Shown here in pieces: positions 47,423 through 59,259 of a stretch of DNA of 64,000 nucleotides. The position numbers and the translations under genes are program-made. The stretch is from Gyromitra esculenta (Eukaryota > Ascomycota > Pezizomycetes > Pezizales > Discinaceae): contig JBCAML010000001.1 in NCBI GenBank assembly GCA_038503075.1, forward strand, positions 1,798,001-1,862,000, in the 5' to 3' direction. Each line of letters opens with the position of its first letter. Within the stretch, counting starts at the first letter, position 1. The notes below the pieces were generated by a model. That model did not search any database. It was not told the origin of the DNA and worked only from the letters and a program-made list of their open reading frames with translations.

Positions 47423-49451
47423 CGTAGCAAATAGACCTAGAAACAACAAGTTTGGACCCGGTGCGGTGGTTCTGGAGATAAATAAATTTTGGTTTTAAAG
47501 GTTGGGTTCCCGGGATGCAGTATGACTTCACGTGGGATGGAAAGGGGACATATAACGCGCTTACTTGACGCGTTAATTAGGCCGCGACAGAATGTCTTAG
47601 CGTGCTCGCAGATCCCCCATTCGAGCAGTCTAGGCTGATGGCCATCTACTCAGGACAAGCCACCAAAAAGTATACTCAGTCAGGGGTAGATACGAGAAAC
47701 TCACCAGCGAAACCCTCAAAGTTCTAGCGCCGGACAGGAGATCTACGGATAGGACGAATATAGCGGATGCACGGAGGATACGAATATTCCGTCAGTTACC
47801 CAAGAGAATATTCGATACTGTCACTAAACCCCACCTAAGACGACGACGGTGCCGAAGCTAACTACGAAGCTATAAGTATCAACTAAGATCAACACTGCAC
47901 TGTACGCATGAAGAGCTAGAGTATCCTAACATGGGTTGGTTGCGTGCGTGTAATCTACTGGTGATGTATCCGGATTAGAAGTTGTTATCTACACGAGGAG
48001 TGTTCTGGGGGGTTTCCAGGCTAAATGCACAGAGGTAATGCTTTAACATCCTATAAGATCATGGCTACATGTACTTAAAACAATATGACTAGGTAGAACC
48101 TCGTTCTCGAAATCCTTGGTAAACCTACACTGGTTACGAGTCAGCCGAAGAAAAAAGAAAGAAAGAAACACGGGAGCTCACTCAAGTTAGGAGGGGCGTG
48201 TTTGGGATACAGGTTTTCCCTGGAGATTGATTGTCTTTGACTAGAGCAAGGTATCCAGGAATGCGGGCTTAGTTGCAAAACAGTCAATAATAAAAGGAAA
48301 CTAGCTATCTCAACCAGGTATTTCGCCAAGCTAACCCGAAAATAAGAGCAACGTTATGTCCTCTTTGAGTCGTAATTAACGATTAGTAAACAGGTTTAAG
48401 CCCCTTTTGATAGGACCACGTCTTTGTCTGTTTGGATGAAGGGACGACTGGAGGAAGTTTTTAGCTAAGCTAAGGAGTAAATTCTGCCCGGCTCAGCTGC
48501 AGGCTCTGAAGATGAGTAAACCATGAGATTCTGGAGTACTTATGGAGTGAGGAATCGATTGCGGTATTCATATGGTCTAGATATTGCTGGTAGACCATAT
48601 TAATTTTTAGAAGATAGAGATATAATGGATAATAGACTTACCGAAAAAATAGTAATGCAATGTTTATTTCCCGTCTATACACATTGAGGCGAAGGAGGTT
48701 GGAGGAGTAGACGTTTCTCGGTAATAGGCCGAAATCCTTTAGCTAGAGGTCCATGTAACGTACCTATAGATATTGCATATGCTATTAATTGCGGTGTGGT
48801 CGCGATCGATGGTTGCGGGTGAGACTGTTGTGGTTTATTGTTGCTAGGGCTGACGAAATATAGATTTGAGACTCAAATATTCTCCAATATACATTTTTCA
48901 TTATCCTAGCTAAAGAATAAGGTACTATAAATTTTTAGGGTTGGTATAAATCTTAAGCCTAAATCTAAATTATATACCCAATATCCGTTCCCACAGCATA
49001 ATATTCATCATTCGGGCACTAGAGTTTGGCAGTGTTACTGGTACTAGAAGCATAGATGCGAATCCCTAAATCCCAGCTGACTTAGAAACAACTAAACGAA
49101 GGGACAAAGCGAACGAACTAAGACGAAACACCTCGAAGAATGGAGCCGTTACGGGACTAAAGACAAGATGGAATCTAAGATCTCAAGTGGAGCAGGTATA
49201 CAACTCTGGGAGGAACAAGAAGTTTACGCACAAAAGTTTCATAGAGATTGAACTAGGGACTATGATAGCGGCAAATTTAATTTAACAATAGCACCCAGCA
49301 TTTTCCTTCCAGTCGTCGATCATTAGCTTGCGTTTTTATCCCAGGTAAGCACCTCTTTCAGTAATACCTCCTTCGATCTTTCCCCCCCACATAACCAACT
49401 ACCCATAAATTCTCAGTAATTACTCAGCCAGTTCACACAGTAAGGATAAAC
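47423..49451. other. Intergenic region
   Basis: No supported gene. One TACATGTA site at 48066-48073. It lies between the start of the APH-like gene and the stop codon of the minus-strand gene at 49452. Confidence 0.6.
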
Positions 49452-50204
49452 TCACACTCTCCTATCGTCGCTAACTTCCCAGCCGAGATCCTTCACCAAG
49501 ATTTTTTTGGCCATAGCCGTGAGATACGTATACGAGGTTCCAAGGACCAAGTTCTTCTCTGAATCAGTGTAGTAGACCTGCGTAAGGGAGAACTGGTCCT
49601 TCAATTTTTTTCCACAAATCTCACCAAAAAGGTCAACAAGCTTTGCATCTCCGCAAACGACGTGCATTACATGCTTCGTGTTGAAGCTCTCAAATTTTTG
49701 CATATCCATGTTGAGTTCCAGGTATATCTTGACTATGAAGTGGTCGTGGTTGACTCCATCATAGCAGACCCAGCCAGTGCCACCGGCAGCGAGTAGAGCA
49801 GCGAGATTGTCGACGGTATTCCTGTCTAGAGATATCAACTCCTCAGAAAAAAATTTGTGGTGATTGTTAGTAGTGATGGAGGAAACATTTTTTCGATGAA
49901 GTTGATTGGTGGGAATGTCTTTAAAAAACCATTGTACCACGCCTTTGGTGATATTCAAGATGTACTTGCGGCCCAAATCCGTAAACTCCACAATGAAGTC
50001 TTCAGATTTTTCTATACAAGGATACCTTTGTATATGAACGGAAGTTGGGGGGTTGTCGCTAAGATCGAATTCCTCCCGTTGAGCCTTTTGTTCATCATCC
50101 CAACGTTTTTGCAAAGTTGGGTTAGCAACTTCCCTGTTCTCTTGAACTAAAAATACGACTTGCTCTGAAGGGCTTTCCTTGGAGCGACGTATTCGGATAT
50201 GCAT
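49452..50204 (-). CDS. Hypothetical protein, unrecognised
   Basis: An uninterrupted 250-residue frame begins with ATG at 50204 (MHIRIRRSKESPSEQ) and ends WEVSDDRRV. Composition is that of a soluble mixed protein: charged N-terminal quarter, then FIVEFTDLGRKYILN, VVQWFFKDIP and a C-terminal half with VVCGDAKLVDLFGEICGKKL and YLTAMAKKILVKDLGWEV. There is no signal peptide, membrane span or known catalytic motif. Its length and protein-like composition make it a likely gene. I do not recognise the family; an extra upstream or downstream exon cannot be excluded. Confidence 0.55.
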   Translation of the reverse strand: MHIRIRRSKESPSEQVVFLVQENREVANPTLQKRWDDEQKAQREEFDLSDNPPTSVHIQRYPCIEKSEDFIVEFTDLGRKYILNITKGVVQWFFKDIPTNQLHRKNVSSITTNNHHKFFSEELISLDRNTVDNLAALLAAGGTGWVCYDGVNHDHFIVKIYLELNMDMQKFESFNTKHVMHVVCGDAKLVDLFGEICGKKLKDQFSLTQVYYTDSEKNLVLGTSYTYLTAMAKKILVKDLGWEVSDDRRV

Positions 50205-51818
50205 AGTGGATGTAACAGGTGCCCTGATGAGAGTGAGGTGAATTGTTATTAGCGGTTGTGGAAAGAGGAGGTGGAGTGGAGTAGGGCGTATGAGGAAAAG
50301 TGAGGTTGAGGTCAGCTAGCTCCCGTCTCGGTGCCCACAACGTGGCTATAGCAACCGTTCTTGATTGGACAAATAATGAACTTGTGCTGAATCTTATTCC
50401 AGTCAAGGTTTCTATCTTCTATCGATGTAAATTTCTTGGACTAATCTTACATCGAGTGATAGGACATGCTTAAAAAACTAAAGCAGGTGTCACAGATATC
50501 TATCAAAATTAGAGGCTTTTAGGATGTTGTGATGGGATGAAAATTATTTTTTCTACAGTCTTTGTTGAATTCGAGCCTTGAATTGAGTATCGGCCTTAGC
50601 TTTTTAGGGTCTCCAGGTGGGTTAATCTACGTAGCTATAGTAGTGCTAGTATAAATGTGATTTCCTAACTATTAACGTTAAACACTAAATTATAAAGAGT
50701 TCATACTTTATTGAATATACATGTACTTTATCGAGAAAATAGGGCTTAATCTTTCAATTACTTTGCCAAGTCGTCCAAAAACATATAGAACTAGTTAGGA
50801 CAATGAATTCATAGTAAAGCAAGAGTATATCGCCACGACTTCATTCATAAAGAAACAATTGGTACAACTGGTGGTGCATTTCATATGTAAGTGGAAGAAA
50901 CCTTGCTAGATGATCGATGGGTTACATAGTTTGCCATGGACGACCAAGTCAGCAATCAGATTGATTCACGCACGTGACTTCATAGAACGGCCTCAAGATA
51001 TATTTCGCATTCGCTGGGGATATCTCTTGCTACTGGGAAGAAAATTGTGCCTAGTGTTGCGGAAGAGATGTTATTGACCAACCAATCGAAGAAGATTTAC
51101 CTATATATAAATCATACATCAAGGGTTGTAGAAAGGATGAGTAAATGCATAGGTTTGGTGTGAGGCTATAGAAACAGGTATTCTTACGAGCGACTTGGAT
51201 CCTGTGGGCTGCCGAAGACGAAACAATGTGTATTCTACTGCCGTCCTCTAAAAATTCGAACGGGGAACATTATTTATAACTATTGAGGAGCTGTTTATTC
51301 TGGAAGGTAGGGGAAGATCTTGATGCGCGGTGGATTAAGCTTAAGATGATGGATGGCTTAGCTATAGGTTACGTGGTTTTGAAGTGGCTGACCTGTCTCT
51401 CTTCTTCATATCCGCATTTGGCAACATTCGAACCTACGTTAGTTGATTAATTATTTCGCTGAACACTTCGAGTCAGCGTGACCATCCTTACTCCGCTTGG
51501 GGTGTAAGACCTTACGATGTGATCCAAACTTTCCTAAACATACATGTATCTGCAAGCCGTTTGGATTTGCGCAAATTTCACTTCTTAGATTCGCCCTCTC
51601 AAGCATGGATACGGGCCCTAATGTTATAGGGTATTGCGTTCTGGTAGGCTCTTGTTTTAAACATCCTAGGAAGCTTCTTAGAAGAACTATCAAGTATTTA
51701 TGGTATATAGTCAAGCGTGTCAACTGCCAGACTTGCGAGAAATCAAGACACTAGTCTACCACGTTATTCTCATAATAGCGGCTCTAACACTGAACCGAGT
51801 GACCATCTATGATTCCAA
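50205..51818. other. Intergenic region
   Basis: No gene supported. TACATGTA occurs at 50719-50726 and 51541-51548. The right end is the 3' flank of the cofactor D gene. Confidence 0.6.
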
Positions 51819-54800
51819 TTACCCCTCTAATATCCCCTTCAAAACACCCACACCCTTCCTTAAATCTTTCACACCCCCCAGCCAATCACTCTCCACAAGT
51901 ACATTCTCCACTTTGTTTTCCACATCTTCCCCGCTTTCCTTTCCGTCTGCGCCCCACACACTCTCCCCACCTAAACAATGGCCGAGGACATATATCGTCT
52001 CAGCCACCAACTCTCTCAGTTTTGGAAACGGGTGCAGTAACATCCCAACCAACTTCGCCAACACCTTCTTCTGCAGGTCACCCGCAGGCTCAGAAACTAG
52101 TATGATTCCCGCGTATGCACGTACTGCTGCAGTGAGTTTCGCAGGATTTCCGGATTTGTATTGGATCTTTTGTATTGTGACAAAGAGCCGCTTTAGAAGA
52201 TCTGTTTCATTGGATAAGACGGTAATACCGTTTAGTGAATTCGTTTCGAGGACCGCAGCGACGACTTCTAGAGAGGGAATGACTATACGGTCGCTTGTAT
52301 TTTCAACAAGGACTTGTAGTATCGTGTGTAATATGTGTGGTAGATAAAATGAGGGACTAGGGGTGGATAGCCACTCCAAAAGTACAGCTCGGGATGTCTT
52401 AAGTAACGAGTCGGAGCCTGCACCTGCGGAAGTCACATAGCCTTTTAAGAACTCGGTTTTGAGTCGTTGATGCTGGAGGAGTGGGGCTAAGCCTTCAAAA
52501 AATTCCTTTGATGATACAGAGGATGCTGCGAGGTCCGACGCCAGTTTCGAGCTATAAAATTCTCAGTTTTGGGCCCCTTTTCACCAATTAATTTCATGGG
52601 GAGGGGCATACCGATCGATAAACACCTCCAACTCACTCTCCCTCCAGGATGCTGATATCTTCAACAACGCCTCACAGGCCCTAGTGCGCACTCTATCTAA
52701 CCTCTCTACACTCAACCTCACAATCCTCTTTAAAATTTCCCACTCAACATCTCCTTTAACATTTCCCCTCAATCCGCCACCACCCCAGTTTTCGTAAATA
52801 CTTTTTATACCTTCCGCTCTAGCCCATGAGCCAACATCACCCCTTGAATCAACTTCGTAATCATCTAGTGCTTTCAGCACCACCTCAGCAACCGCACCAT
52901 CTTGTAGGCCTTCTCTAGAGATCACGCCATAGCCAAGAGCCCTAACTCCAGCTACACGCACCTCGATTTCACCCAGTCTACCAGCAGCAGCAATGAGAGT
53001 TTTGACAATGGCGGCCTTTAATATCTCATCGGTATTATATACGAACCCGAGGACCTCGCCGAGGGCAAGAACATAACCCCTCTTTCTCCCGCTGGAAGCA
53101 CGTCGACGCCAGGATTCTATGATCCTTTGCCGGTTCTCTACGGATAGGATATGGAAGAAATATTTGGTAGCAGGTACGGCCTGCTCAAGGACTATATCGT
53201 CGTTACGGTCTAAGGAGGCTTCGATAATTGCGGTCCATAGTCGAAGCGTTTTTATGGGGATCTCTCCTTGTCGCACGAGTAGTGGGGAACTGGAAGAGAG
53301 GGCTGAGACAAGACGAGATGCCGATTCTGAAGTGAGTTCAGGGCGTAGGATGGGGTTAAGGAACTCCTTCCCCCCCAGTTTCTCGAATACATTTGATAGA
53401 AGTACAGCCGTCTCCACAGATGTAAAGAGGGGTGAAGATAGTAAAGGTAAAGCCGAGAGTCCATGGAGGACTTCTGAAAGGGCCCATGTACCACCATGCC
53501 AGATTTCAACATCGGATTTACCTTCGGTTCTGATTCTGTGAACAAGAGAATTCACCACTTTCCTCACTCTTCCATTCCTAGCCTCTTCATCATCCCCAGG
53601 AAGTGATATAATCACCACTTCCCCCAAACTTTGGCCAGATAACTTCCTGCCGTCCAGATCACTGCTACCAACACCTCTCCATCCCTCCACTATCCCATCC
53701 GCGATCGCCTTCCAGTATCCTTCTGCCAACCTTGCAACCTCACTTGCAACCGTGATAACGCTCCTTCTACGCAATGCAACAGCGTTGTAATCCACTGTTT
53801 GTACGACCTTGATCCCCTCAATGATCATGTTTGGATGTCTTCCGATGAGTTCTTGCATTGCGGCAGAAGCGGCACGGCGGATGTTTCCTAGAGGGTCTAA
53901 ACATCCTGCCACTGCCAGTTCTATGGCTAATAATTGCTGAACGTTACTGTGTCCATCTATATCGCCTACAGCAAGGAGTTCATCGGTAGAATAAGATCTC
54001 GCCAGACTCCACGCCGCGTAGCAAGCTGCATCACGGACATTTCCACCTAACGCAAAGGTGGCACGACGCTGCTCAAAATGTAGAGCGTCGACGACACTAC
54101 GTACCACTCTTTCGAGGACATCTGTGCTTCTAACTGCACGTTGTCGTAGAAATGTGGCCAAGGTGAGGGTCGCGCCGTGCCATTTTTCCGCTGTCACGGC
54201 GGAGAGTATTTTCTGCCTGTTCTCCCCATGTGCGGGATAGTAAAACACGTCCTCCTCATAGATTCCCATAACTGCCTCAAGTACTTCACCAGCTAGATCT
54301 GGTGGAAGTTTGCGGGATATAACAGCGAGTGACTTCGACGCACCGAATCGAACGGCGGTATCTTTATCACCTAGACAAGAAAGTAGTCTCTCAATAATAT
54401 CCTCTACTACACCCTCCTTATCCTCCTCCTCCTCGCCGCCTTCTGGAGCAAGTGATAGTATAGCTACCCAGCGGTAAATCTTCATCCCAAGCCTTCGGAC
54501 ATTCGCAGAATTCCATTCGTCGCCGTCTGCAGTTTCGAGCTTCTTGACGAGGGTGAATACCTTGGGTGCGAGAGGGGCAACAACATCTCGATCGCCCTGC
54601 GCGAGGACCCCAGCGAGGACTCGTAGAATTGCAGTTTTTAAGAAGAGGGTGGTTGAAGTGTCGGTTTTGGTGCTTGAATGGAAAGATTTCAGACACCAGG
54701 TTACGATCGCCGAGAGAAGGCCTAGATTACGCATATCCTTCCGCAGACAGAGACGGACAATAACGAGCGACGCAGCATCGCTCTCACGGTTACCGGGGGA

Positions 54801-55507
54801 CGAGAGGTGAGTTATCCCTAGAGCCAATAGGCGTTGGGAAAGAGATGGAAGGTCTGTGATTTCTAACAGTTCTGGGAGAGCTAACAAAACTGCCGAGGGA
54901 TTCGATATAGTGCTCAGATCGAAGGGAGTCAATAACAGGTGGCTTAGCCAGAGTAGGAGAATGTATCGAAGCTCCCACGAACGGCCAGGGGTTTCAGAAG
55001 TAAAGACACAGAGTGGTTCTAACCAGCGGGGCTCGTTCGGGAGGAAGCGAGAGATGATCTTAGGGCCACGGATCTTGCATAGGGTATAAAGCAGTTTGGC
55101 AATGGCATCGTGGATAGATATTGGGGGACTGAAACCGACGGGTTTTGTTGGGGTTGAGGGAGATTCTAGGAGAGCCGAAGACTGAGGAAGTTGGGTGAGG
55201 AAGGCCTCAGTAAGAGGAGAGAGATAGGACTGAAGATGAGGATCTAGAAGCTGTGGAGATTCCTGGAAGGGTTCAATCTGTACGGTGGAGCAGAGTAAAG
55301 TAATTAATATAAATAAATAAATGAGGCCGAAGAGAGCTCTTTATTCTTCCTCACCAGGGTAATCAGGCTGTCGACGGTATTTCTTCTCCTCCGGTCACTT
55401 TCTTCATCCTCAACTTGCAGCAATTCGGGCAGGCGTTGGCGGAACTGCGTGAGGAGATCCCCAGACACCTTTTGCAGCTTGATATCTCTATCCTCAGGGG
55501 CGTCCAT
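51819..55507 (-). CDS. TBCD: Tubulin-folding cofactor D
   Basis: Three exons (55507-55355, 55277-52612, 52551-51819) give 1183 residues, close to the usual length of about 1100-1200. The N-terminus carries IEPFQESPQLLDPHLQSYL, which matches the conserved QPHLLDPHLE stretch of cofactor D. Further family blocks are KIRGPKIISRFLPNEPRWLE and ETPGRSWELRYILLLWLSHL. They are followed by HEAT-type repeats such as DTAVRFGASKSLAVISRKLP and VRDAACYAAWSLARSY. Cofactor D holds beta-tubulin during heterodimer assembly in the cytosol, together with cofactors A, B, C and E. Introns are 77 and 60 nt, phase 0 and 2. The long middle exon and the divergent phosphatase gene 237 bp away are the only features of context. 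The open frames on the other strand over this span are shadows. Confident identification. Confidence 0.94.
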
Positions 55508-55744
55508 CGTGTTTGTTTGCGGTTATTCCAGGTTTCTCGTTCTCTTCAACCTATCCAGACTCTCTTGCATCTGTTGATGGAGAGAATGGCGGGGCAGGGT
55601 TAGGGGTTATTGCCAAGGCCTTGCTGCACTTGTAGAGTAACATCGCCAATTTTCAAAACACTGTCTTCCTCACTGATATCATACCAGTTCAACTCCGTCC
55701 CCCCCGCAGAGATCTCTGGTGAGAATCTCTTCCAGCCTTACGCA
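55508..55744. promoter_or_regulatory. Bidirectional promoter between cofactor D and PPG1 genes
   Basis: Only 237 bp separate the two start codons. The divergent genes must share this DNA for at least their core promoters and leaders. No specific factor site was assigned. Confidence 0.6.
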
Positions 55745-57165
55745 ATGAGCGATCTTGACTAGTAAGCTCTCAACCCCTCTATTTCACTCTACGGAGGCTG
55801 ACCCCTCACACACGGCTCAGTGCAATCTCACAGCTACGCTCCTGTAAACCCATCCCCGAACCCGCCGTCCGAGAGCTCTGCTACAAAGCCCGTGAACTCC
55901 TTATCGAAGAATCGAACGTCCAAATCGTAGATGCCCCCGTTACTATCTGCGGCGACATCCATGGCCAATTCCACGACCTGATGGAGCTGTTTCGTGTTGG
56001 TGGAGACGTGCCAGAGACGAACTACCTATTCATGGGTACGATCTTTCCCTTTTCCCCCTTCCCAACGACCGGGGGCTTTGCATCTCAGCTAAGCCGTCCC
56101 CCTTAAATTGACTGAGATGTAACGACAGGCGATTTCGTCGACCGTGGATTCTACTCCCTCGAGTCTTTCCTCCTCCTCCTCTCGCTCAAGGTACGCTACC
56201 CGGACCGAATAACACTCATCCGCGGCAACCATGAGTCCCGTCAAATCACTACTGTCTACGGCTTCTACGACGAATGTTTGCGTAAATATGGCTCTGCGAA
56301 TGTATGGCGATATTGCTGCGAGGTGTTTGACTACCTTGCTCTCGGTGCTCTCGTTGTAGGCGCTGGTTCATCCGTCGGCGAAACGAGTGACGAGGTTGAG
56401 GTTGAGGTGGTGGGTCAATTCGGCGAGATTGTCACTAGGTTAAAAAGGCCAGATCCAAATGGCGGGCTTGTGAACGCGTTGGGTCCAGAGGGTGGTGGAG
56501 GTGGCGGAGGTAGCGGTGGTGGGGTAGGTGGTCCACCAGGCTCAGGGGCAAGTGGGAGCTCGGCCGGGAGCAAGGGTGTGAATAATGGTGCGGTATTGTG
56601 TGTACACGGGGGACTATCACCGCTTGTCGACAGTGTCGACAAGATTCGACTACTTGACCGGAAACAGGAGGTTCCCCACGAGGGTGCAATGTGCGATCTT
56701 CTCTGGAGTGACCCTGATGAGATTGACGGCTGGGGCCTATCACCTCGTGGCGCAGGATTCTTGTTTGGTGCAGACATAGTCAAACATTTTAATCACATCA
56801 ATAACCTGTCACTTATCGCACGCGCCCATCAGCTCGTCATGGAGGGGTTTAAGGAAATGTTTGATTCTTCGATTGTGACGGTCTGGTCCGCGCCTAATTA
56901 CTGTTATCGCTGTGGAAACGTTGCGGCAATCCTAGAGCTCGGCGAGGAAAGGAATGGTGGCGGTGTGCCGTGGAGCGCGTCGGAGAAAGGGTCGGTGGTT
57001 CGCCCGGGCCCGGGGAGGAGGTATAGAGTTTTTGAGGCAGCACCGCAAGATAGTAGAGGGATGCCGGCAAAGAAGCCAGTTGCAGATTACTTTTTGGTAC
57101 GTTTTTTTTTGGTTAAAGTTCTCTCTTTCTCCTTGAATTCAGGTAGCTGACAGCATGCGAAGTAG
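55745..57165 (+). CDS. ppg1: PPG1-type PP2A-like serine/threonine phosphatase catalytic subunit
   Basis: Exons 55745-55761 (a 17-nt first exon), 55821-56035 and 56129-57096 encode 400 residues up to the terminal DYFL. Metallophosphatase motifs are complete: GDIHGQ (50-55), GDFVDRG (78-84), RGNHE (109-113), VHGG, and RAHQ near the end. The N-terminus [14 protein letters not shown] and [15 protein letters not shown] fit yeast Ppg1 better than Sit4 or PP4. A glycine-rich insert of about 75 residues ([16 protein letters not shown], then a poly-Gly run) lies before AVLCVHGG. The codon for the last Leu of DYFL directly precedes a GTACGT donor. The AAG acceptor at 57162 would place TAG next and end the protein at DYFL; a stronger TTCAG acceptor at 57142 would add residues. 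The end is therefore tentative. In yeast, Ppg1 works with the FAR/STRIPAK-like complex. Cytosolic dimetal enzyme. Confidence 0.9.
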
Positions 57166-57756
57166 TGAACGGGAGTTACGGTCAATAAGTGGGGTTTATT
57201 CCTCGAGTCTTTATTCTTTCATTTGTACAGTATATAACGGATTCCCTTCTGTCAATGTTTTTTGCCCTTTTTTTCCTTTCCCTCGACTTGTCTTTTATGA
57301 GCGTATGATAGGCGTGAGGCGGCATTTGTTTTACTTTTTTTACCTCTTTTTTTTCTTTCGCAATTTAATCATGTTTAGAATGAAATTGATATGAAGGATT
57401 GACATGGTAGTATTATGCTAAAGACGGAGCCAAGCAAGAGTGGTAAGAGGTGAGATGTCTGAATATTTGTGGATGCATGTAGTAATAGGTCAATCTGAGA
57501 CCCATAACACATCCGCGCCCCTGACTATGGCACTACACCGATCACAGGCACTGTATTGTAGATAAATGGACCTCTCATAAGAGTCACTGGGTTAGGGTTT
57601 CGACATGGATAAAGTAACACGGCCTCTCTGTTGACTCAAACTTTCCAAGAACAAAAAGCCCACACCGTGTCCTCACTTACGGCTCTCTGTCGAGCGTCCA
57701 CAATTCGTACAGTAGGTAGCAACCCCATACACCCACTTCTGAGTCCAAACCTGAAA
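57166..57756. other. 3' flank and promoter
   Basis: T-rich 3' sequence of the phosphatase gene followed by the upstream region of the NADAR gene. No separate gene is seen. Confidence 0.6.
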
Positions 57757-58498
57757 ATGCCCAAAAGCAATCGCACAACAACGAATAGGTCCAAAAGTTC
57801 TCGTAAACCTCCCAAAGCCTCATCTAGCAAAGTCCAGTCGCCTGAAGAAGTTGCGACAGAGGGAGAGCAGCCAGTCTACTTCTGGAAGCCTCACGAAGTA
57901 CCATACGGTATCTTCTCTCAATGGCATGTTGAAGACTTCAGCGTCCCGAACGAAGACGGGACAAACACAACATTCGGTACCGCCGAACAGTAGGACTATC
58001 CCCCCCCCAGCATGATTCGTTTATCCGCTTACACGTTTCGTCTTTATTCGATATAGATATATGATGTACCACAAAGCAGTCTTGTTCAACGATGCGCCTG
58101 CAGCCGCTGAGATCTTAACTACGACTGACCCGCGGACCCAACGAACCCTTGGTAGGAGAGTCAAGAATTTTGATGAGGATATATGGCGTGCAAACCGCTC
58201 GCCTATTGTCGAGGAAGGGAGCTATTGGAAGTTCAAACGGGATCCGTCAATGTTAGTGAGTACGGGAGAACGGGAGCTAGTGGAGGCGAGCCCGATGGAT
58301 CGCATTTGGGGCATTGGGTATGGGCCAACGAAGGCGAATACTAGGGATAGACATAAATGGGGGATGAATTTACTAGGAAAGGCATTGATGGAGGCGAGGA
58401 GGAGAATTAATGAGGAGCTTGGAGTTGTTGCTGTTGCTGTTGCTGAGGAACCTCAGGTGAAGGAAGGTAGTGGGAAAGGTGGGGTGGGTGAGGAATGA
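57757..58498 (+). CDS. NADAR-domain (DUF1768, YbiA-like) protein
   Basis: Exons 57757-57989 and 58057-58498 encode 224 residues. Residues 1-35 are a basic, serine-rich leader. The NADAR domain fills most of the rest: YFWKPHEVPYGIFSQWHVED, FGTAEQYMMYHKAVLFND (across the splice), RTLGRRVKNFDEDIWRANRS, then VEASPMDRIWGIGYGP and KWGMNLLGKALMEARRRI. Related proteins in bacteria and plants hydrolyse N-glycosidic bonds of riboflavin-pathway intermediates or ADP-ribose derivatives; the fungal substrate is not established. All conserved blocks (WK, FSQW, TAEQ, DRIWGIG, WGxNLLG) are present, so the domain looks functional. The ATG at 57757 is the first in frame; upstream frame opens with TTG. No organelle signal is certain. 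Confidence 0.9.
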
Positions 58499-59259
58499 CG
58501 ATATGGCATGGTTTAACGGGGTCGCTTTTGTAGAGTAAGTACATACAATAAAACATGTAATCCAAAGTGTCGTGAATAGTTGGGGCATAAAATTACCATG
58601 CTAATGATAGATAATGGAGGATAGAGTAAGAAACAATGACGCGTCCCGGAAGACAACAGTTCAAACAATACCAGCATCACGATGGATCACTCTCCGAGGA
58701 AGTTGATGTGCAGTACTCTATCTTTCGGGTCGCTGCAAGCATCTTCGGGTCGAGCATGCAGGTTCTGACGTCGAGAGACAAGCGAGCGGGTCTTCGATTA
58801 CGACTTGAAAGTCCAAGAGACAAAGGCACTCCACTTCAACCCTAACCCAACGTCTATCCCTGCAAAAATACGCCGATCATGACGTTCAATGACGGCCGCT
58901 TACATGGCAGACCCTCCGCAAGGGGTTTTCAAGTTCTTTGTGCTCAACAGGGAATGGGCTGCGACTTTCATTACCTCAAAGAGGCAGCTTTTCGGACAAA
59001 TTCAGAATGCTGGACATGGATTAGATGTGGGTGCGGGATCGAGTAGAAATCCTGAATATCGACGTAATAAAATATCGAGCTTCTGATCTTAAAATACAGG
59101 GCTCCTCCTCGCTCACATTTACCACCTCCATAGATTTTATCAAACTAAAAAGAGCGCTCACTGGAATACCGCTATTTTTGCAGTCAGCAGATCTTTCTCC
59201 GAAACTGCACTCTAGTCTTTTTTTTTTAGTACCAGACTATTCATACTAATAAGTGCACC
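58499..59259. other. Intergenic region
   Basis: 3' flank of the NADAR gene and promoter of the MARVEL-like gene. The open frames at 58636-59249 match nothing and are probably spurious. Confidence 0.55.

Noticed and set aside
51424..51434. tRNA B-box-like sequence on the minus strand
   Set aside because: Two mismatches and no A-box or cloverleaf in the expected 60 nt.
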